From NCBI GenBank assembly GCA_035622175.1, contig DASPVV010000121.1, positions 19,706-83,705 on the forward strand: DNA of 64,000 nucleotides, given 5' to 3'. The notes beneath the pieces are model-generated. The model had not been told where the DNA came from and did not search any database. It worked only from the letters and a program-made list of their open reading frames with translations. Shown here one piece after another: positions 1 through 8,675 of this stretch. Within the stretch, counting starts at the first letter, position 1. Every line of letters begins with the position of its first letter. The translations under genes were made by a program, and so were the position numbers. Source of the DNA: JAFAGX01 sp035622175 (GTDB lineage Bacteria; Acidobacteriota; Terriglobia; Terriglobales; Acidobacteriaceae).

Positions 1-141
1 AGCCGGCAAGAACGGAAGACGGCCAAACGCGCATCCCGCAAGAAGCGCAAAACCGAAAAGCCCTTGAAACCTCGCGAGTACGCCCGCGGCTCGAAGAAAC
101 GCAAGGTGAAGAAGATGGCCCGCGGTCAAGCCAAGCGCTAG
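1..141 (+). CDS. 3' end of a lysine/arginine-rich protein (partial)
   Basis: The frame beginning at base 1 is open to a TAG at 139-141 and encodes 46 residues, about half of them Lys or Arg (for example SRKKRKTEK and GSKKRKVKK). The gene starts outside the window. Such tails occur on RNA- or DNA-binding proteins, helicases and histone-like proteins, but nothing here identifies the family. The strand matches the following permease gene, which begins 131 bases later with its own ribosome site. Confidence 0.55.
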   Translation, partial: SRQERKTAKRASRKKRKTEKPLKPREYARGSKKRKVKKMARGQAKR

Positions 142-272
142 AGAAGTACCGGGTTGCCGATCGATCACGGCACGGGCTTGACAAGAACGAGCTTTGAGAC
201 CGAGACCTGGGTTGGTGTATCTTGGGGCTGGTTGTGGTTCTTTGAGAAAGCGCGGTTAGGAGACAGACTCTT

Positions 273-1850
273 TTGGCGCAGACTCCGGTCCATACTCCTG
301 CAGGAACCGAACCGGTCCGGACCTCGAACAATCAGCTGTTCTGTTGCAAGTCGATTGACAAGCTGATCGCCGAGGCCAACCAGCCCGGGCACACCCTCAA
401 GAAGACTCTCGGACCCTGGTCGCTGACCGCGCTTGGCATCGGTGCCATCATCGGCTCGGGCATTTTCGTGCTGACCGGCACGGCGGCAGCGGGCGAGTTC
501 TTCGAAGCACCCTCGATCCTGCACGCGCAAGTCCTTGATCTGATCGTGAACCTGTTGCGCGGTGGGGGTACGGCACACGTTCTCATGCATGGGCGGCCGC
601 CCGCCGGTCCCTCGATTGCACTCTCTTTCCTTCTGGTGGCCGTCGCCTGCAGCTTCGCCGGCCTGTGTTATGCCGAGCTGGCTTCCATGATTCCCATCGC
701 CGGCAGCGCCTATACATACTCCTATGCCACTCTGGGAGAGATTTTTGCCTGGATTATCGGCTGGGATCTGATTCTGGAGTACGTGGTTAGCAACGTCGCG
801 GTGGCGATCGCATTCAGTGCCTACACCAAGGCGCAACTGGCGTCCTTTGGACTCAATCTTCCGGACCGATGGTCCACACCCGTCTGGGAAGCGGGGCACT
901 GGACTGGCTCGTATTTCAATGTGCCCGGCTTTCTCATCATCTTCATCCTTACCGTACTGTTGGTGCGGGGAGTGCGTGAATCGGCCAAAGCCAACAACAT
1001 CATGGTCGCGATCAAAATCGGCGCCATCCTGGTGTTCCTCGTGGTCGGAGGCATGCTGGTGAATCCGCAGAACTGGAGGCCCTTTGCGCCGTCGGGCTTC
1101 GCCGGCGTGGTGACCGGGGGAGCCATCGTCTTCTTTACCTACATCGGCTTCGACTCGGTCTCGACCGCGGCGGAAGAGTCCAAAAATCCCCAACGCGACC
1201 TACCGATCGGGATCATCGGCTCCCTCATCATCTGCACTGTTCTCTATGTTGGCGTGTCGATTGTCCTGCTGGGAATGATGAAGTACACGGCTTTCATCTC
1301 GGGAGAAGCCGCGATGGCTCCTGTAGCCTACGCGCTCACGGTGTTGGGCGCCAGCCGTTTCTCCCGGTCGGTGATTGTGGTTGGGGCTTTGACCGGGATG
1401 ATCTCCTCCTTGCTGGTTTTTCAGTACGGCCAAGCCCGCATCTGGTACGCGATGTCGCGGGATGGTCTTTTCCCGCGGTTGTTTTCGGCGGTTCATCCCC
1501 GCTTTAAGACGCCGCACTGGTCCACCTGGATTGCGGGATTTGCGGTGGGCGTCCCCTCCGGAATTTTTGCCATCAGCGACGCCGCGGATCTTTGCAATAT
1601 TGGTACCCTGTTCGCATTCGCCCTGGTGTCGCTCGGGGTCATTATCCTGCGAAGAACCCAACCTAGCCGCCAGCGCGCGTTCCGCGTACCCTTCGTCCCC
1701 TGGTTCCCCCTGATTTCCATCATTCTGTGCGGCGGGCTCATGACCGGCCTAACCGTCATCACCTGGTTACGATTCGTGGTCTGGCTGGTGGTCGGTCTCG
1801 TGATCTATTGCTTTTACAGCCGGCACCGTAGCGAATTTGCGAAACCATAG
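273..1850 (+). CDS. APC-family amino acid permease (cationic amino acid transporter-like)
   Basis: A 525-residue inner-membrane protein that probably imports amino acids by proton or cation symport. The N-terminal region carries the APC signature LGIGAIIGSGIFVLTG near residues 55-70, and about 12 hydrophobic helices follow. Helix 8 contains FFTYIGFDSVSTAAEESKNP, as in the CAT/YfnA branch. The start is TTG: AGGAGA lies at 258-263, about nine bases upstream, and no better start is in frame. The length fits the family. Substrate cannot be read from the sequence; cationic or broad-range amino acids are the best guess. No neighbouring gene suggests a dedicated pathway. Confidence 0.88.
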   Translation: MAQTPVHTPAGTEPVRTSNNQLFCCKSIDKLIAEANQPGHTLKKTLGPWSLTALGIGAIIGSGIFVLTGTAAAGEFFEAPSILHAQVLDLIVNLLRGGGTAHVLMHGRPPAGPSIALSFLLVAVACSFAGLCYAELASMIPIAGSAYTYSYATLGEIFAWIIGWDLILEYVVSNVAVAIAFSAYTKAQLASFGLNLPDRWSTPVWEAGHWTGSYFNVPGFLIIFILTVLLVRGVRESAKANNIMVAIKIGAILVFLVVGGMLVNPQNWRPFAPSGFAGVVTGGAIVFFTYIGFDSVSTAAEESKNPQRDLPIGIIGSLIICTVLYVGVSIVLLGMMKYTAFISGEAAMAPVAYALTVLGASRFSRSVIVVGALTGMISSLLVFQYGQARIWYAMSRDGLFPRLFSAVHPRFKTPHWSTWIAGFAVGVPSGIFAISDAADLCNIGTLFAFALVSLGVIILRRTQPSRQRAFRVPFVPWFPLISIILCGGLMTGLTVITWLRFVVWLVVGLVIYCFYSRHRSEFAKP

Positions 1851-2109
1851 CCTCCATTCGAGGGCTGCAAGAAGATGCGCTTCATCGAAAGCTAAGCTTC
1901 GGTGAAAAAATAGAGGAACTCCCGGAGAAATCCTGGAGGCAAGATGCCTGGCCAACTCGCGGCTGGCGGAGGTGGCAGCTTCCGTGGGCCTGCCGGATCA
2001 CGGACGTCCGCTTCAGGACCATCCGGGGAGCAAGAGGAACCACGAGTCGCTTCAGCAAAGTGCGGGCTCGAGTGTCAGACGCCTGCGACAGTGATTACAA
2101 TCGCGATTG

Positions 2110-3123
2110 ATGACACACACGCCTGGGCAAGCACCGAGCAGCTTCATCCGTCAGCTTCCAAAGGCCGAACTGCACGTGCATTTGGAAGGCTCGATCGACC
2201 CGCCCACGCTGACGGAACTGAGAACCCGGAACGGGAAAACCAGCAACTCCGCTGAGATCGAGCGGCTTTACCAATACAACACTTTCACGGACTTCCTCAC
2301 GGCATTCAAGCTGGTAACCGAGGATCTGCGAACTCCCGAAGATTTTGAGTTCGTCAGCTATCGACTGATGGAGAAACTGAAGGCAGAGAATGTTCTGCAC
2401 GCGGAAGTATACGTCTCGGTCGGAGTGTACCTGTGGCGGAAGCAGGATTTCGCAGCGCTGTTCGAAGGCTTGGAGCGAGGGCACGAGCGCGGGGAACGCG
2501 AATTCGGGGTCTCCCTGTTATGGATCTTCGATGCGGTGCGCCAATTCGGTCCAACCGAGGCACAACGCGTTGCCGAACTGGCAGTGCGCTACAAGGACCG
2601 CAACGTCGTCGGATTCGGCACCGGGGGTGATGAGTTGAAAGCCCCACCGGAAATGTTTCGCGGGGTTTACACCTACGCGCGGGAGCACGGACTTCGGCTT
2701 ACGGCGCATGCCGGCGAGAACGCGGGGCCGGAATCCATCTGGGGCGCACTCAATCTCCATGCCGAACGCATCGGCCATGGGTTGACCGCTTGCCAGGATC
2801 CGGAACTGGTGGAGGAGCTCTCGCGACGGCAGATCCCGGTCGAGATCTGCCTTAGCAGCAACTTGCTCACCGGGTGTTGCCCATCGATTTCCGAACATCC
2901 GCTGCGCAACTATTTCGACCAGGGGGTCATGATTACACTCAACACCGACGATCCCGCCATGTTCGCCACTTCCCTTTCGCGAGAATACCAGCTGGCGCAG
3001 GATCACTTTGGCTTCAGCGATGAGCATCTGCGAGAATTGGCGCGGAATTCGTTCGAGGCATCCTTCCTTCCGGCCGCAGACAAGCTCAAGTTCCTGAACC
3101 TATTTGATAGGACAGCCAAATAG
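2110..3123 (+). CDS. adenosine deaminase-family hydrolase
   Basis: A cytoplasmic metal-dependent amidohydrolase of 337 residues. The family signature is clear: the zinc-binding HVHLEGS near the N-terminus, HAGE (third zinc ligand and catalytic Glu), ERIGHG, CLSSNLLTG, and the C-terminal NTDDPAMF with the catalytic Asp pair. The family deaminates adenosine or deoxyadenosine. Close relatives act on adenine or on 6-aminodeoxyfutalosine of the menaquinone pathway, and the sequence alone does not separate these. A TTG codon directly precedes the ATG chosen here; no strong ribosome site is visible for either. Confidence 0.88.
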   Translation: MTHTPGQAPSSFIRQLPKAELHVHLEGSIDPPTLTELRTRNGKTSNSAEIERLYQYNTFTDFLTAFKLVTEDLRTPEDFEFVSYRLMEKLKAENVLHAEVYVSVGVYLWRKQDFAALFEGLERGHERGEREFGVSLLWIFDAVRQFGPTEAQRVAELAVRYKDRNVVGFGTGGDELKAPPEMFRGVYTYAREHGLRLTAHAGENAGPESIWGALNLHAERIGHGLTACQDPELVEELSRRQIPVEICLSSNLLTGCCPSISEHPLRNYFDQGVMITLNTDDPAMFATSLSREYQLAQDHFGFSDEHLRELARNSFEASFLPAADKLKFLNLFDRTAK

Positions 3124-3241
3124 CTTGGTTCCCAGGCTCCTCGGGCGGAACTCGAGCCCGCATGTCGGATCCCGTTCCTCGACAAACGGTGCTGGCTTGC
3201 GTTTTCTCCCGACGGCCCAGGGGGGAACTCCTGCCAAGCAT

Positions 3242-3415
3242 CTAGTCCGGGCATTCCTGGGACAGGGTCTTGATCGAGCGGATCGTGATGGTGATGGGGC
3301 CGGCATTGCCCGCATTGTTGAAAGCGTCGTCGCTACTGTCCATGGTGGCCGACTTTGTCCCCGTGATCTTCACTGCAGGTTGCCGTCTTCGTAAAATTCT
3401 CCATGCGCCTGCCGA
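3242..3415 (-). pseudogene. possible remnant of a small exported protein
   Basis: The minus strand has a coding-like stretch ending at a TAG complementary to 3242-3244. It contains AVKITGTKSATMDSSD and GPITITIRSIKTL, a beta-rich composition unlike the arginine/proline-rich shadow frames around it. Just upstream (3380-3415) a neighbouring frame reads HGEFYEDGNLQ, which would join it after one frameshift. No start codon with a ribosome site was found. The family is not recognised. The rest of 3124-3760 shows no convincing gene on either strand. Confidence 0.25.
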
Positions 3416-3767
3416 GGAGCCCTGTCCGTGCCAGGGGTTCCTTCCTCGATACCCCGTTGAGGGGTCTAGGAGCAACCTCGGAACCCGTGTTTCTATGGCT
3501 TGGCTCGCCTTGTGTAGAAACCTCCCCCGCTGCCCGAGTTCGATCCCTCTCGAGAATTGTCTACCGTCACTTCCATCGGGTCGTCGACGGGTACTTGAGA
3601 AATCCGTTTAGACGTGAACGCGAACTCCATCATGATCACTTACCAGCCCGTAGCCTCTTCGGCTCAACAATTTGAATTGCCGTTTGAACCAAGACCGCGC
3701 ACCCATCATCAGGCGCCCGGGTGGGGCATGATCCTGGCGCACTGTCTCGCCTGGGACAAGCGGAAAC

Positions 3768-3799
3768 AAAAAAACCCCTCACGATTTTCGCGTGAGAGG
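3768..3799 (-). terminator. Rho-independent terminator of the 13-residue micro-gene
   Basis: On the minus strand an inverted repeat (arms 3791-3799 and 3775-3783, one mismatch, seven-base loop) is followed directly by seven T residues (complement of 3768-3774). It lies about 40 bases past the stop codon of the micro-ORF at 3841-3882. Confidence 0.75.
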
Positions 3800-3840
3800 C
3801 TTTTGGAACTTGATTTGCGAAGCCATCATTCTTGCGACGA

Positions 3841-3882
3841 TTAGTGTTTTTTCTTCTTCGCAGCTTTTTTCTTGGCTGGCAT
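3841..3882 (-). CDS. 13-residue lysine-rich micro-protein
   Basis: The minus strand encodes MPAKKKAAKKKKH and then TAA. A perfect GGAGG (complement of 3890-3894) sits seven bases before the ATG, and a strong intrinsic terminator follows. The product is 8 Lys in 13 residues, resembling the AK-rich tails of histone H1-like and other nucleic-acid-binding proteins, but it is far too short to hold such a domain. It could be a genuine micro-protein, a leader peptide, or the exposed end of a larger structured RNA. It is transcribed divergently from the HyuB gene. A possible promoter lies upstream (3960-3988). Confidence 0.5.
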   Translation of the reverse strand: MPAKKKAAKKKKH

Positions 3883-3959
3883 GAAGCTTCCTCCGTGAAC
3901 GATTTTCCCTTGCGAGCGTAGCCGCTTGAATCACCGGCGGCAACGTTCTTCACCCCCAG

Positions 3960-3988
3960 ATATTGCTGAGGATTAAAGTCGTTGTCAA
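3960..3988 (-). promoter_or_regulatory. candidate sigma-70 promoter for the micro-gene
   Basis: The minus strand has a perfect TTGACA (complement of 3983-3988), a 17-base spacer, then CAATAT (complement of 3960-3965), which matches TATAAT at only three positions. It would give a leader of roughly 70 bases before the ATG at 3882. Confidence 0.35.
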
Positions 3989-4060
3989 TAGAATTCTTCG
4001 TGCGCCAAGCATCTGGGGACGATGGATGCGCGCGCGATTGTCGTACACTGCTCTACCACG

Positions 4061-5653
4061 ATGGTCGAAAACCCGATCGAACTCGAAATCTTCAAGAACC
4101 TGTTTCACTCGGTGGCGGAGGAAATGGGCGCGGCTTTGCGCCGCACCGCCTTCTCCCCCAACATCAAAGAGCGGCGCGACTACTCCTGCGCTGTGTTTGA
4201 CAGCCGAGGAGACGTGGTTGCCATGGGCGATCACATGCCCGTGCATCTCGGTTCGATGCCCATGTCGGTGCGTGCCCTGCTGGATAGTTTCCCCCTGGAG
4301 CGGGGAGACGTCGCCATACTGAATGACCCGTTCCGCGGGGGAACCCACCTGCCCGACATCACCTTGCTCGCGCCCTTCTATTGCTCGAGCAAGAGCCGGC
4401 GGCCGGATTTCTATCTCGGCACGCGCGCCCATCACGCAGATGTGGGCGGCACCTTCCCCGGGTCCATGGGTCTGTGCCGGGAGATTTATCAGGAGGGACT
4501 CCGCATTCCTCCCATGAAGATTATGCGTGGCGGCGTTCTCGCATCCGAGGTTCTTGCCCTGCTTTTAAGCAATGTCCGGACTCCGCGCGAGCGCGAGGGA
4601 GACCTGGGAGCGCAAATCGCCGCCGGTCACACCGGGGCAGAGCGGTTGCAGGCAATCTGTTCCCGCTATGGAGCGGCGCGCATGCAACGTGCGGCGCGAG
4701 AGCTGTTCGAGTATTCCGAAGAAATGATGAGCGTTTTTTTAGCCCAAGTTCCCCGCGGATCGTACACGGCGGCAGACTTCCTGGATAATGATGGCATCCG
4801 CGACCAAGCGGTGAAGATCGCCGTCCGGGTGGAGTTTCCCGACCGGAGGAAACGGCAGCGTGGCGCTCACGCTATCGTGAATTTCACCGGAAGTGCGCCG
4901 CAGGTCGAAGGCAGCGTCAATGCGGTCGAAGCGATCACCTACTCCGCCTGCTTCTACGTATTCCGATGCCTGCTGGCGGAGGATGTGCCGGCTACCGCCG
5001 GGCTGATGCGCCCCATCCAAGTCATCGTCCCGGAGGGCACGGTCCTCCATGCCCGCCCTCCCGCCGCGGTTGCAGGCGGAAACGTCGAAACATCGCAGCG
5101 GGTCGTCGATGTCCTGTTGCGAGCCTTGGCCAAAGCGATTCCGGAGCGGATTCCGGCGGCGGCATCGGGAACCATGCATAATCTGACGATCGGCGGAATC
5201 GACCCCCGCACTCACGAACCATTCGCCTACTACGAAACCATCGCTGGCGGGATGGGCGCGCGTCCCACAAAAGCCGGGGTTTCGGGCGTACATACGCACA
5301 TGACGAACTCGCTCAATACTCCGGCTGAGGCGCTCGAGTACGCCTATCCTCTGCGGGTGCGCCGATACAGCCTGCGTGTGGGGAGCGGAGGGCGGGGAAG
5401 GCACCGCGGGGGGGATGGAATCATTCGCGAGATCGAAGTGCGCACCGATGCCGAGGTTACGCTGCTCGCCGAGCGCCATCTGCGCGGGCCGTACGGCTTG
5501 TGGGGCGGGCAAGACGGAAGGCCGGGGAAGGCGGTGCTGGTGCGCGCGGATGGTTCCCAAGAAACGCTGCCGGGAAAGTTCCATCTCCGCTTGCGCAAAG
5601 GTGAGCGGATACGCGTGGAGACCCCGGGCGGCGGCGGCTGGAAAGGTGCATAA
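4061..5653 (+). CDS. hydantoinase B / oxoprolinase family protein (HyuB-like)
   Basis: A protein of about 530 residues matching the B subunit of N-methylhydantoinase/acetone carboxylase/5-oxoprolinase-type enzymes, which hydrolyse cyclic imides or lactams with ATP. The start is placed at ATG 4061 because family members begin with a segment like PIELEIFKNLFHSVAEEMG; the frame is open further up to ATG 4022, and neither has a good ribosome site. Recognisable segments are FSPNIKERRDYSCA, GDHMPVHLGSMP, LNDPFRGGTHLPD, HHADVGG and a Gly-rich C-terminus. The usual HyuA (ATPase) partner is not adjacent and not in the window. The gene is followed after 22 bases by the DUF1572 protein. Confidence 0.85.
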   Translation: MVENPIELEIFKNLFHSVAEEMGAALRRTAFSPNIKERRDYSCAVFDSRGDVVAMGDHMPVHLGSMPMSVRALLDSFPLERGDVAILNDPFRGGTHLPDITLLAPFYCSSKSRRPDFYLGTRAHHADVGGTFPGSMGLCREIYQEGLRIPPMKIMRGGVLASEVLALLLSNVRTPREREGDLGAQIAAGHTGAERLQAICSRYGAARMQRAARELFEYSEEMMSVFLAQVPRGSYTAADFLDNDGIRDQAVKIAVRVEFPDRRKRQRGAHAIVNFTGSAPQVEGSVNAVEAITYSACFYVFRCLLAEDVPATAGLMRPIQVIVPEGTVLHARPPAAVAGGNVETSQRVVDVLLRALAKAIPERIPAAASGTMHNLTIGGIDPRTHEPFAYYETIAGGMGARPTKAGVSGVHTHMTNSLNTPAEALEYAYPLRVRRYSLRVGSGGRGRHRGGDGIIREIEVRTDAEVTLLAERHLRGPYGLWGGQDGRPGKAVLVRADGSQETLPGKFHLRLRKGERIRVETPGGGGWKGA

Positions 5654-5675
5654 TAACTCGGAGGTGAACGAGCCA

Positions 5676-6245
5676 ATGATCGATCTAGGTTCTCACTACC
5701 TTGAGGAAGTCCAGCGCCAATTCCGAGGCTATAAACGTTTGGGAGAAGGCGCGATGCATCAATTGAGGGAGGAAGAGTTTTTTACCACCCTCGACCCGGA
5801 ATCAAACTCGGTCGCCATCCTGGTCCGACACTTGGCGGGCAACATGCGGTCGCGTTTTACCGATTTTCTGACGACAGACGGTGAGAAACCTGATCGAAAT
5901 CGCGACCAGGAGTTCGAAATCTCGGACCAGGCGACTCGCGCCGAGATCATGGCATGGTGGGAACAAGGCTGGGCGAGAGTATTTTCAACCATCGGCGAAC
6001 TCAAGCCTGAAGACCTGCTGCGCACCGTCACCATTCGAGCCGAGCCGCACACCGTGCTCCAAGCCATCAATCGGCAACTGGCACATTATTCCGCGCATGT
6101 AGGTCAGATCATCTTTCTCGCCAAGCATTTGCGTTCCAGCCAGTGGAAAACGCTGAGTATTCCCCGCGGCCGCTCGCAGGACTTCAACGCCATGACGGGC
6201 AAATATGATCGAGGGCTACTTCGGGAAGAGGGGAAGGCATCCTAG
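5676..6245 (+). CDS. DUF1572 / DinB-superfamily protein
   Basis: A protein of 189 residues predicted to be a four-helix bundle of the DinB/YfiT superfamily, DUF1572 branch. Typical segments are SVAILVRHLAGNMRSRF near residues 45-60 and INRQLAHYSAHVGQI near 130-145. The His residues in those two segments sit where the superfamily binds a divalent metal. Members are thiol transferases or hydrolases; function here is unknown. The ATG at 5676 is preceded by GGAGG (5660-5664), 11 bases away. The frame is open a further 100 codons upstream, but that overlaps HyuB and is not coding-like. Tight spacing suggests cotranscription with HyuB. Confidence 0.75.
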   Translation: MIDLGSHYLEEVQRQFRGYKRLGEGAMHQLREEEFFTTLDPESNSVAILVRHLAGNMRSRFTDFLTTDGEKPDRNRDQEFEISDQATRAEIMAWWEQGWARVFSTIGELKPEDLLRTVTIRAEPHTVLQAINRQLAHYSAHVGQIIFLAKHLRSSQWKTLSIPRGRSQDFNAMTGKYDRGLLREEGKAS

Positions 6246-6292
6246 TCGTTCCTGCCTCGAGCGGGGCTCGCCCAGGCGGCCCGTTTTCTTGG

Positions 6293-6301
6293 TGCTAGAA
6301 T
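6293..6301 (+). promoter_or_regulatory. candidate extended -10 element for tdh
   Basis: TGCTAGAAT matches an extended -10 (TG, one base, then TAGAAT) and lies about 40 bases before the ATG of tdh. No clear -35 hexamer was seen, as is common for extended -10 promoters. Confidence 0.3.
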
Positions 6302-6341
6302 CAGGGGTTTTGAGTTCGAAGCCATTTTCCAGGTCGTCCTG

Positions 6342-7424
6342 ATGCGCAACACAATGCTCGCCGTCGTCAAGCCGCAAGCCGCCCCTGGCGTAGAGATTCG
6401 TGAAGTGAAGCGCCCCGCATGCGGCGCGTCTGAGGTACTGGTCAAAGTCAAAGTCGCCTCGATTTGCGGAACGGATCTCCATATTTACGAGTGGGACCGC
6501 TGGGCCCAGAAGCGGATTCATCCCCCCTTGATCCCCGGGCATGAATTCTGCGGTGAGGTGGTGGAGTTCGGCAACGAGGTCACCCACGTTCGGGAAGGCG
6601 ATTTTGTGTCGGCAGAGATGCACGTCGCCTGTGGCAAGTGCCTACAGTGCCGCACGGGGGAGGCTCACATCTGCCAGAGGGTGAAAATCATCGGCGTCGA
6701 TACCGACGGCGCCTTCGCCGAGTACGTGGCCATTCCGGAATCGAATATCTGGATGCTCGATCCGGCCATCCCTCAGGAATATGCCTCGATCCTCGATCCG
6801 CTGGGGAATGCCGTGCACGCCGTGCTGGCCGGCGAGATCGCGGCCAAGACAGTCGCGATCACAGGATGCGGCCCCATTGGGCTGTTTTCGATCGCCGTGG
6901 CCCGTGCGCTGGGCGCGGCGCAAGTGTTCGCCATCGAAGTCAACGAGCATCGCCGCCGCATCGCAAAACAAATGAAGGCAGACTTTACTTTGGACCCGTC
7001 CAAGGACGATGTAATCTCGCTGGTCATGGACGAGACCGGCGGGCTGGGCGTCGATGTCGTACTGGAGATGGCGGGCCATCCCCAGGCGATCCGAACCGCC
7101 TTCGACATCGTACGCCGGGGTGGACGCATCTCCCTGCTGGGGCTTACCTCGAAGCCCGTTTCCCTCAATTTTTCCGAGGACATCATCTTCAAAGGCATCA
7201 CGGTTCAGGGAATCAACGGCCGTCGCATGTACCAAACCTGGTATCAGATGACTGCCCTGCTTAAGAACCAGATGCTCGACCTGCACCCGGTGATTACCGA
7301 CCGCATCAGGATCGAAGATTTCTCTCAGGGCATGGCGCGGCTCAAGACGGGTGAATCGAGTAAGATTCTGGTTTATCCGAACGGCTTAGAAGATGGGAAC
7401 CTTCGGCGCGATCCCGCCGGCTAA
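6342..7424 (+). CDS. tdh: L-threonine 3-dehydrogenase
   Basis: A zinc-containing medium-chain dehydrogenase of 360 residues that oxidises L-threonine with NAD+ to 2-amino-3-ketobutyrate. Catalytic zinc ligands are visible as C42 in SICGTDLHIYEWDRW and H67-E68 in PGHEFCGE. The structural zinc site is CGKCLQC plus the Cys of EAHIC. The Rossmann motif is TGCGPIGLFSIAVARALGA. The segment DLHIYEWDRWAQ is characteristic of Tdh rather than of general alcohol dehydrogenases. An alternative ATG exists four codons downstream. The usual partner kbl (2-amino-3-ketobutyrate CoA ligase) is absent from the window. The next gene converges on it. Confidence 0.9.
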   Translation: MRNTMLAVVKPQAAPGVEIREVKRPACGASEVLVKVKVASICGTDLHIYEWDRWAQKRIHPPLIPGHEFCGEVVEFGNEVTHVREGDFVSAEMHVACGKCLQCRTGEAHICQRVKIIGVDTDGAFAEYVAIPESNIWMLDPAIPQEYASILDPLGNAVHAVLAGEIAAKTVAITGCGPIGLFSIAVARALGAAQVFAIEVNEHRRRIAKQMKADFTLDPSKDDVISLVMDETGGLGVDVVLEMAGHPQAIRTAFDIVRRGGRISLLGLTSKPVSLNFSEDIIFKGITVQGINGRRMYQTWYQMTALLKNQMLDLHPVITDRIRIEDFSQGMARLKTGESSKILVYPNGLEDGNLRRDPAG

Positions 7425-7497
7425 GCTCGCCAGACCAACGAAAGCAGTTCCGGCTTCGCCTCCATGGTGGGGGCGGGTTGGAACCCCGGGCCTCGGG

Positions 7498-8160
7498 CTA
7501 CGCTCCTGCCGGCATCTTCACGATCTTCTTCTGAATCGCGTAGGTCACCAGCTGCGCTTTGTTGTGAATGTCCAGCTTGCGCATGAGATTGAACTTGTGC
7601 GCCTCCACCGTTTTGACGCTCCGTCCCAACCGGACGGCAATTTCTTTGACGGAATAGCCTTCCGCGATCATCTTTACCACCTCGCGTTCCCGCGGCGTCA
7701 GGGTCACCCCTCGGCTCTGCCCGCCGCGAACTTTGCCGCGGGAGCGGAAATCGTCCACCAATTTCCCGAGCATCTGGGGACTCAAGTACTTGCGGCCTTG
7801 GTAGACCTCGCGTACCGCGCTGAGCAGGTTAGGTGCGGCGGTGTCTTTCGGAATGTACCCGGTGGCGCCGACCTTGAGGAACTGCAGCAAGTAATCCTCA
7901 TCTTGATCGATCGTCAACAGAATCAGTCGTGTGTCCGGAGCATCCTTGGCCATGAGCCGGGCAGCTTCGAAGCTTGCGGTTCCCGGCATAGCAATATCCA
8001 TGAGTACGACGTCGGGTTTGAGCTCCCGCACCAGCTCCTGACCTTGAACCGCGTCGCCGGCCTCTCCCACCACCTCGAAGTCCGGTTCACTCTCGAGTAC
8101 GTGGCGCAGGCCTTCACGAAACAACGCGTGATCGTCCACGATAATGCACCGAATCGCCAT
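7498..8160 (-). CDS. NarL/FixJ (LuxR-type) response regulator
   Basis: A DNA-binding response regulator of 220 residues. The receiver domain (about 1-120) starts MAIRCIIVDDHALFREGL, with the acidic pair D9-D10, the phosphoacceptor D55 in VVLMDIAMPG and a conserved Lys in GYIPKD. A LuxR-type helix-turn-helix follows (about 150-210): LTPREREVVKMIAEGYSVKEIA. The ATG at 8160 is chosen because the receiver fold begins there, although the frame stays open to 8223. No histidine kinase is next to it, so it is an orphan in this window. It converges with tdh, leaving 73 bases between. Confidence 0.88.
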   Translation of the reverse strand: MAIRCIIVDDHALFREGLRHVLESEPDFEVVGEAGDAVQGQELVRELKPDVVLMDIAMPGTASFEAARLMAKDAPDTRLILLTIDQDEDYLLQFLKVGATGYIPKDTAAPNLLSAVREVYQGRKYLSPQMLGKLVDDFRSRGKVRGGQSRGVTLTPREREVVKMIAEGYSVKEIAVRLGRSVKTVEAHKFNLMRKLDIHNKAQLVTYAIQKKIVKMPAGA

Positions 8161-8675
8161 CGACAAATCCCATAACCGCGAGGAACAACTATCCTCCTCC
8201 GCCGAGATGGCTCGCGGCAGCAAGCACGATTCGGATCGGGCTTGAGGAGCTCATCGCAAGCGTGCCGCCCAAAGACGTGCGCAGCTTTGCGCTCCTGTCC
8301 TTTCCTCGCCCTGCCGTCCCCGTTGTCCTGAACCAGGAATCCTCGTCGGTCTCTCCTTTCCCGTGGAAGGTTCAAGTTTGCGCCGGAGAATGTCTCGCCA
8401 TGCTCTCGGCACACCCATCCTGTCCACGCGTTTGGGATGCTGACCCGGAATGCTAGACCGCACCCACCGCGGAGCAGAATCGCTCAGAAATGGCGCTGAG
8501 AAATGGCGCTGCGCGCCTGTTTTGGCTGCGTTGTCGTACGGAAAGATGTGGCTCGATTCTAGCAGCCCCCCGGGCCGTCTGCCTACGATGTCAGCAAAAA
8601 AAGACAACTTCATGGCCGGGATGACTCGTCGGCCGGCCGGGTCTGCCCACGCGATCAGGTACAATCCAGGGGAAA
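8161..8675. other. divergent intergenic region between the LuxR regulator and aroC
   Basis: About 515 bases with no gene that can be supported; the open frames are arginine-rich shadows. A short direct repeat (GAAATGGCGCTG, twice) lies around 8488-8512. TACAAT at 8660-8665 could be the -10 of aroC and would place transcription start only a few bases before the ATG. Confidence 0.4.

Noticed and set aside
178..183. TTGACA upstream of the permease
   Set aside because: No -10-like hexamer at 15-19 bases; probably chance.
165..1193. A 342-codon minus-strand open frame opposite the permease gene
   Set aside because: It is rich in Arg, Gly, His and Asp with no family motif. The plus strand encodes a clear APC permease with a good ribosome site.
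3480..3570. tRNA-like text (GTTCGATCC preceded by stem-like bases)
   Set aside because: The T-stem and acceptor arms do not pair and no anticodon arm could be built.
3614..3844. A 76-codon plus-strand frame
   Set aside because: It runs through the terminator and the micro-gene on the other strand, has no ribosome site and no motif.
4739..5584. A 281-codon minus-strand frame within HyuB
   Set aside because: It is a mirror of a well-supported gene in GC-rich DNA, with an arginine/proline-rich composition and no motif.
5376..5675. N-terminal extension of the DUF1572 protein
   Set aside because: It overlaps HyuB in another frame with unnatural composition; a GGAGG supports the later ATG.
7923..8414. 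Minus-strand frame upstream of the LuxR regulator, considered as a kinase remnant
   Set aside because: A single VQDNGDG resembles a kinase box, but no other kinase motif lies nearby.
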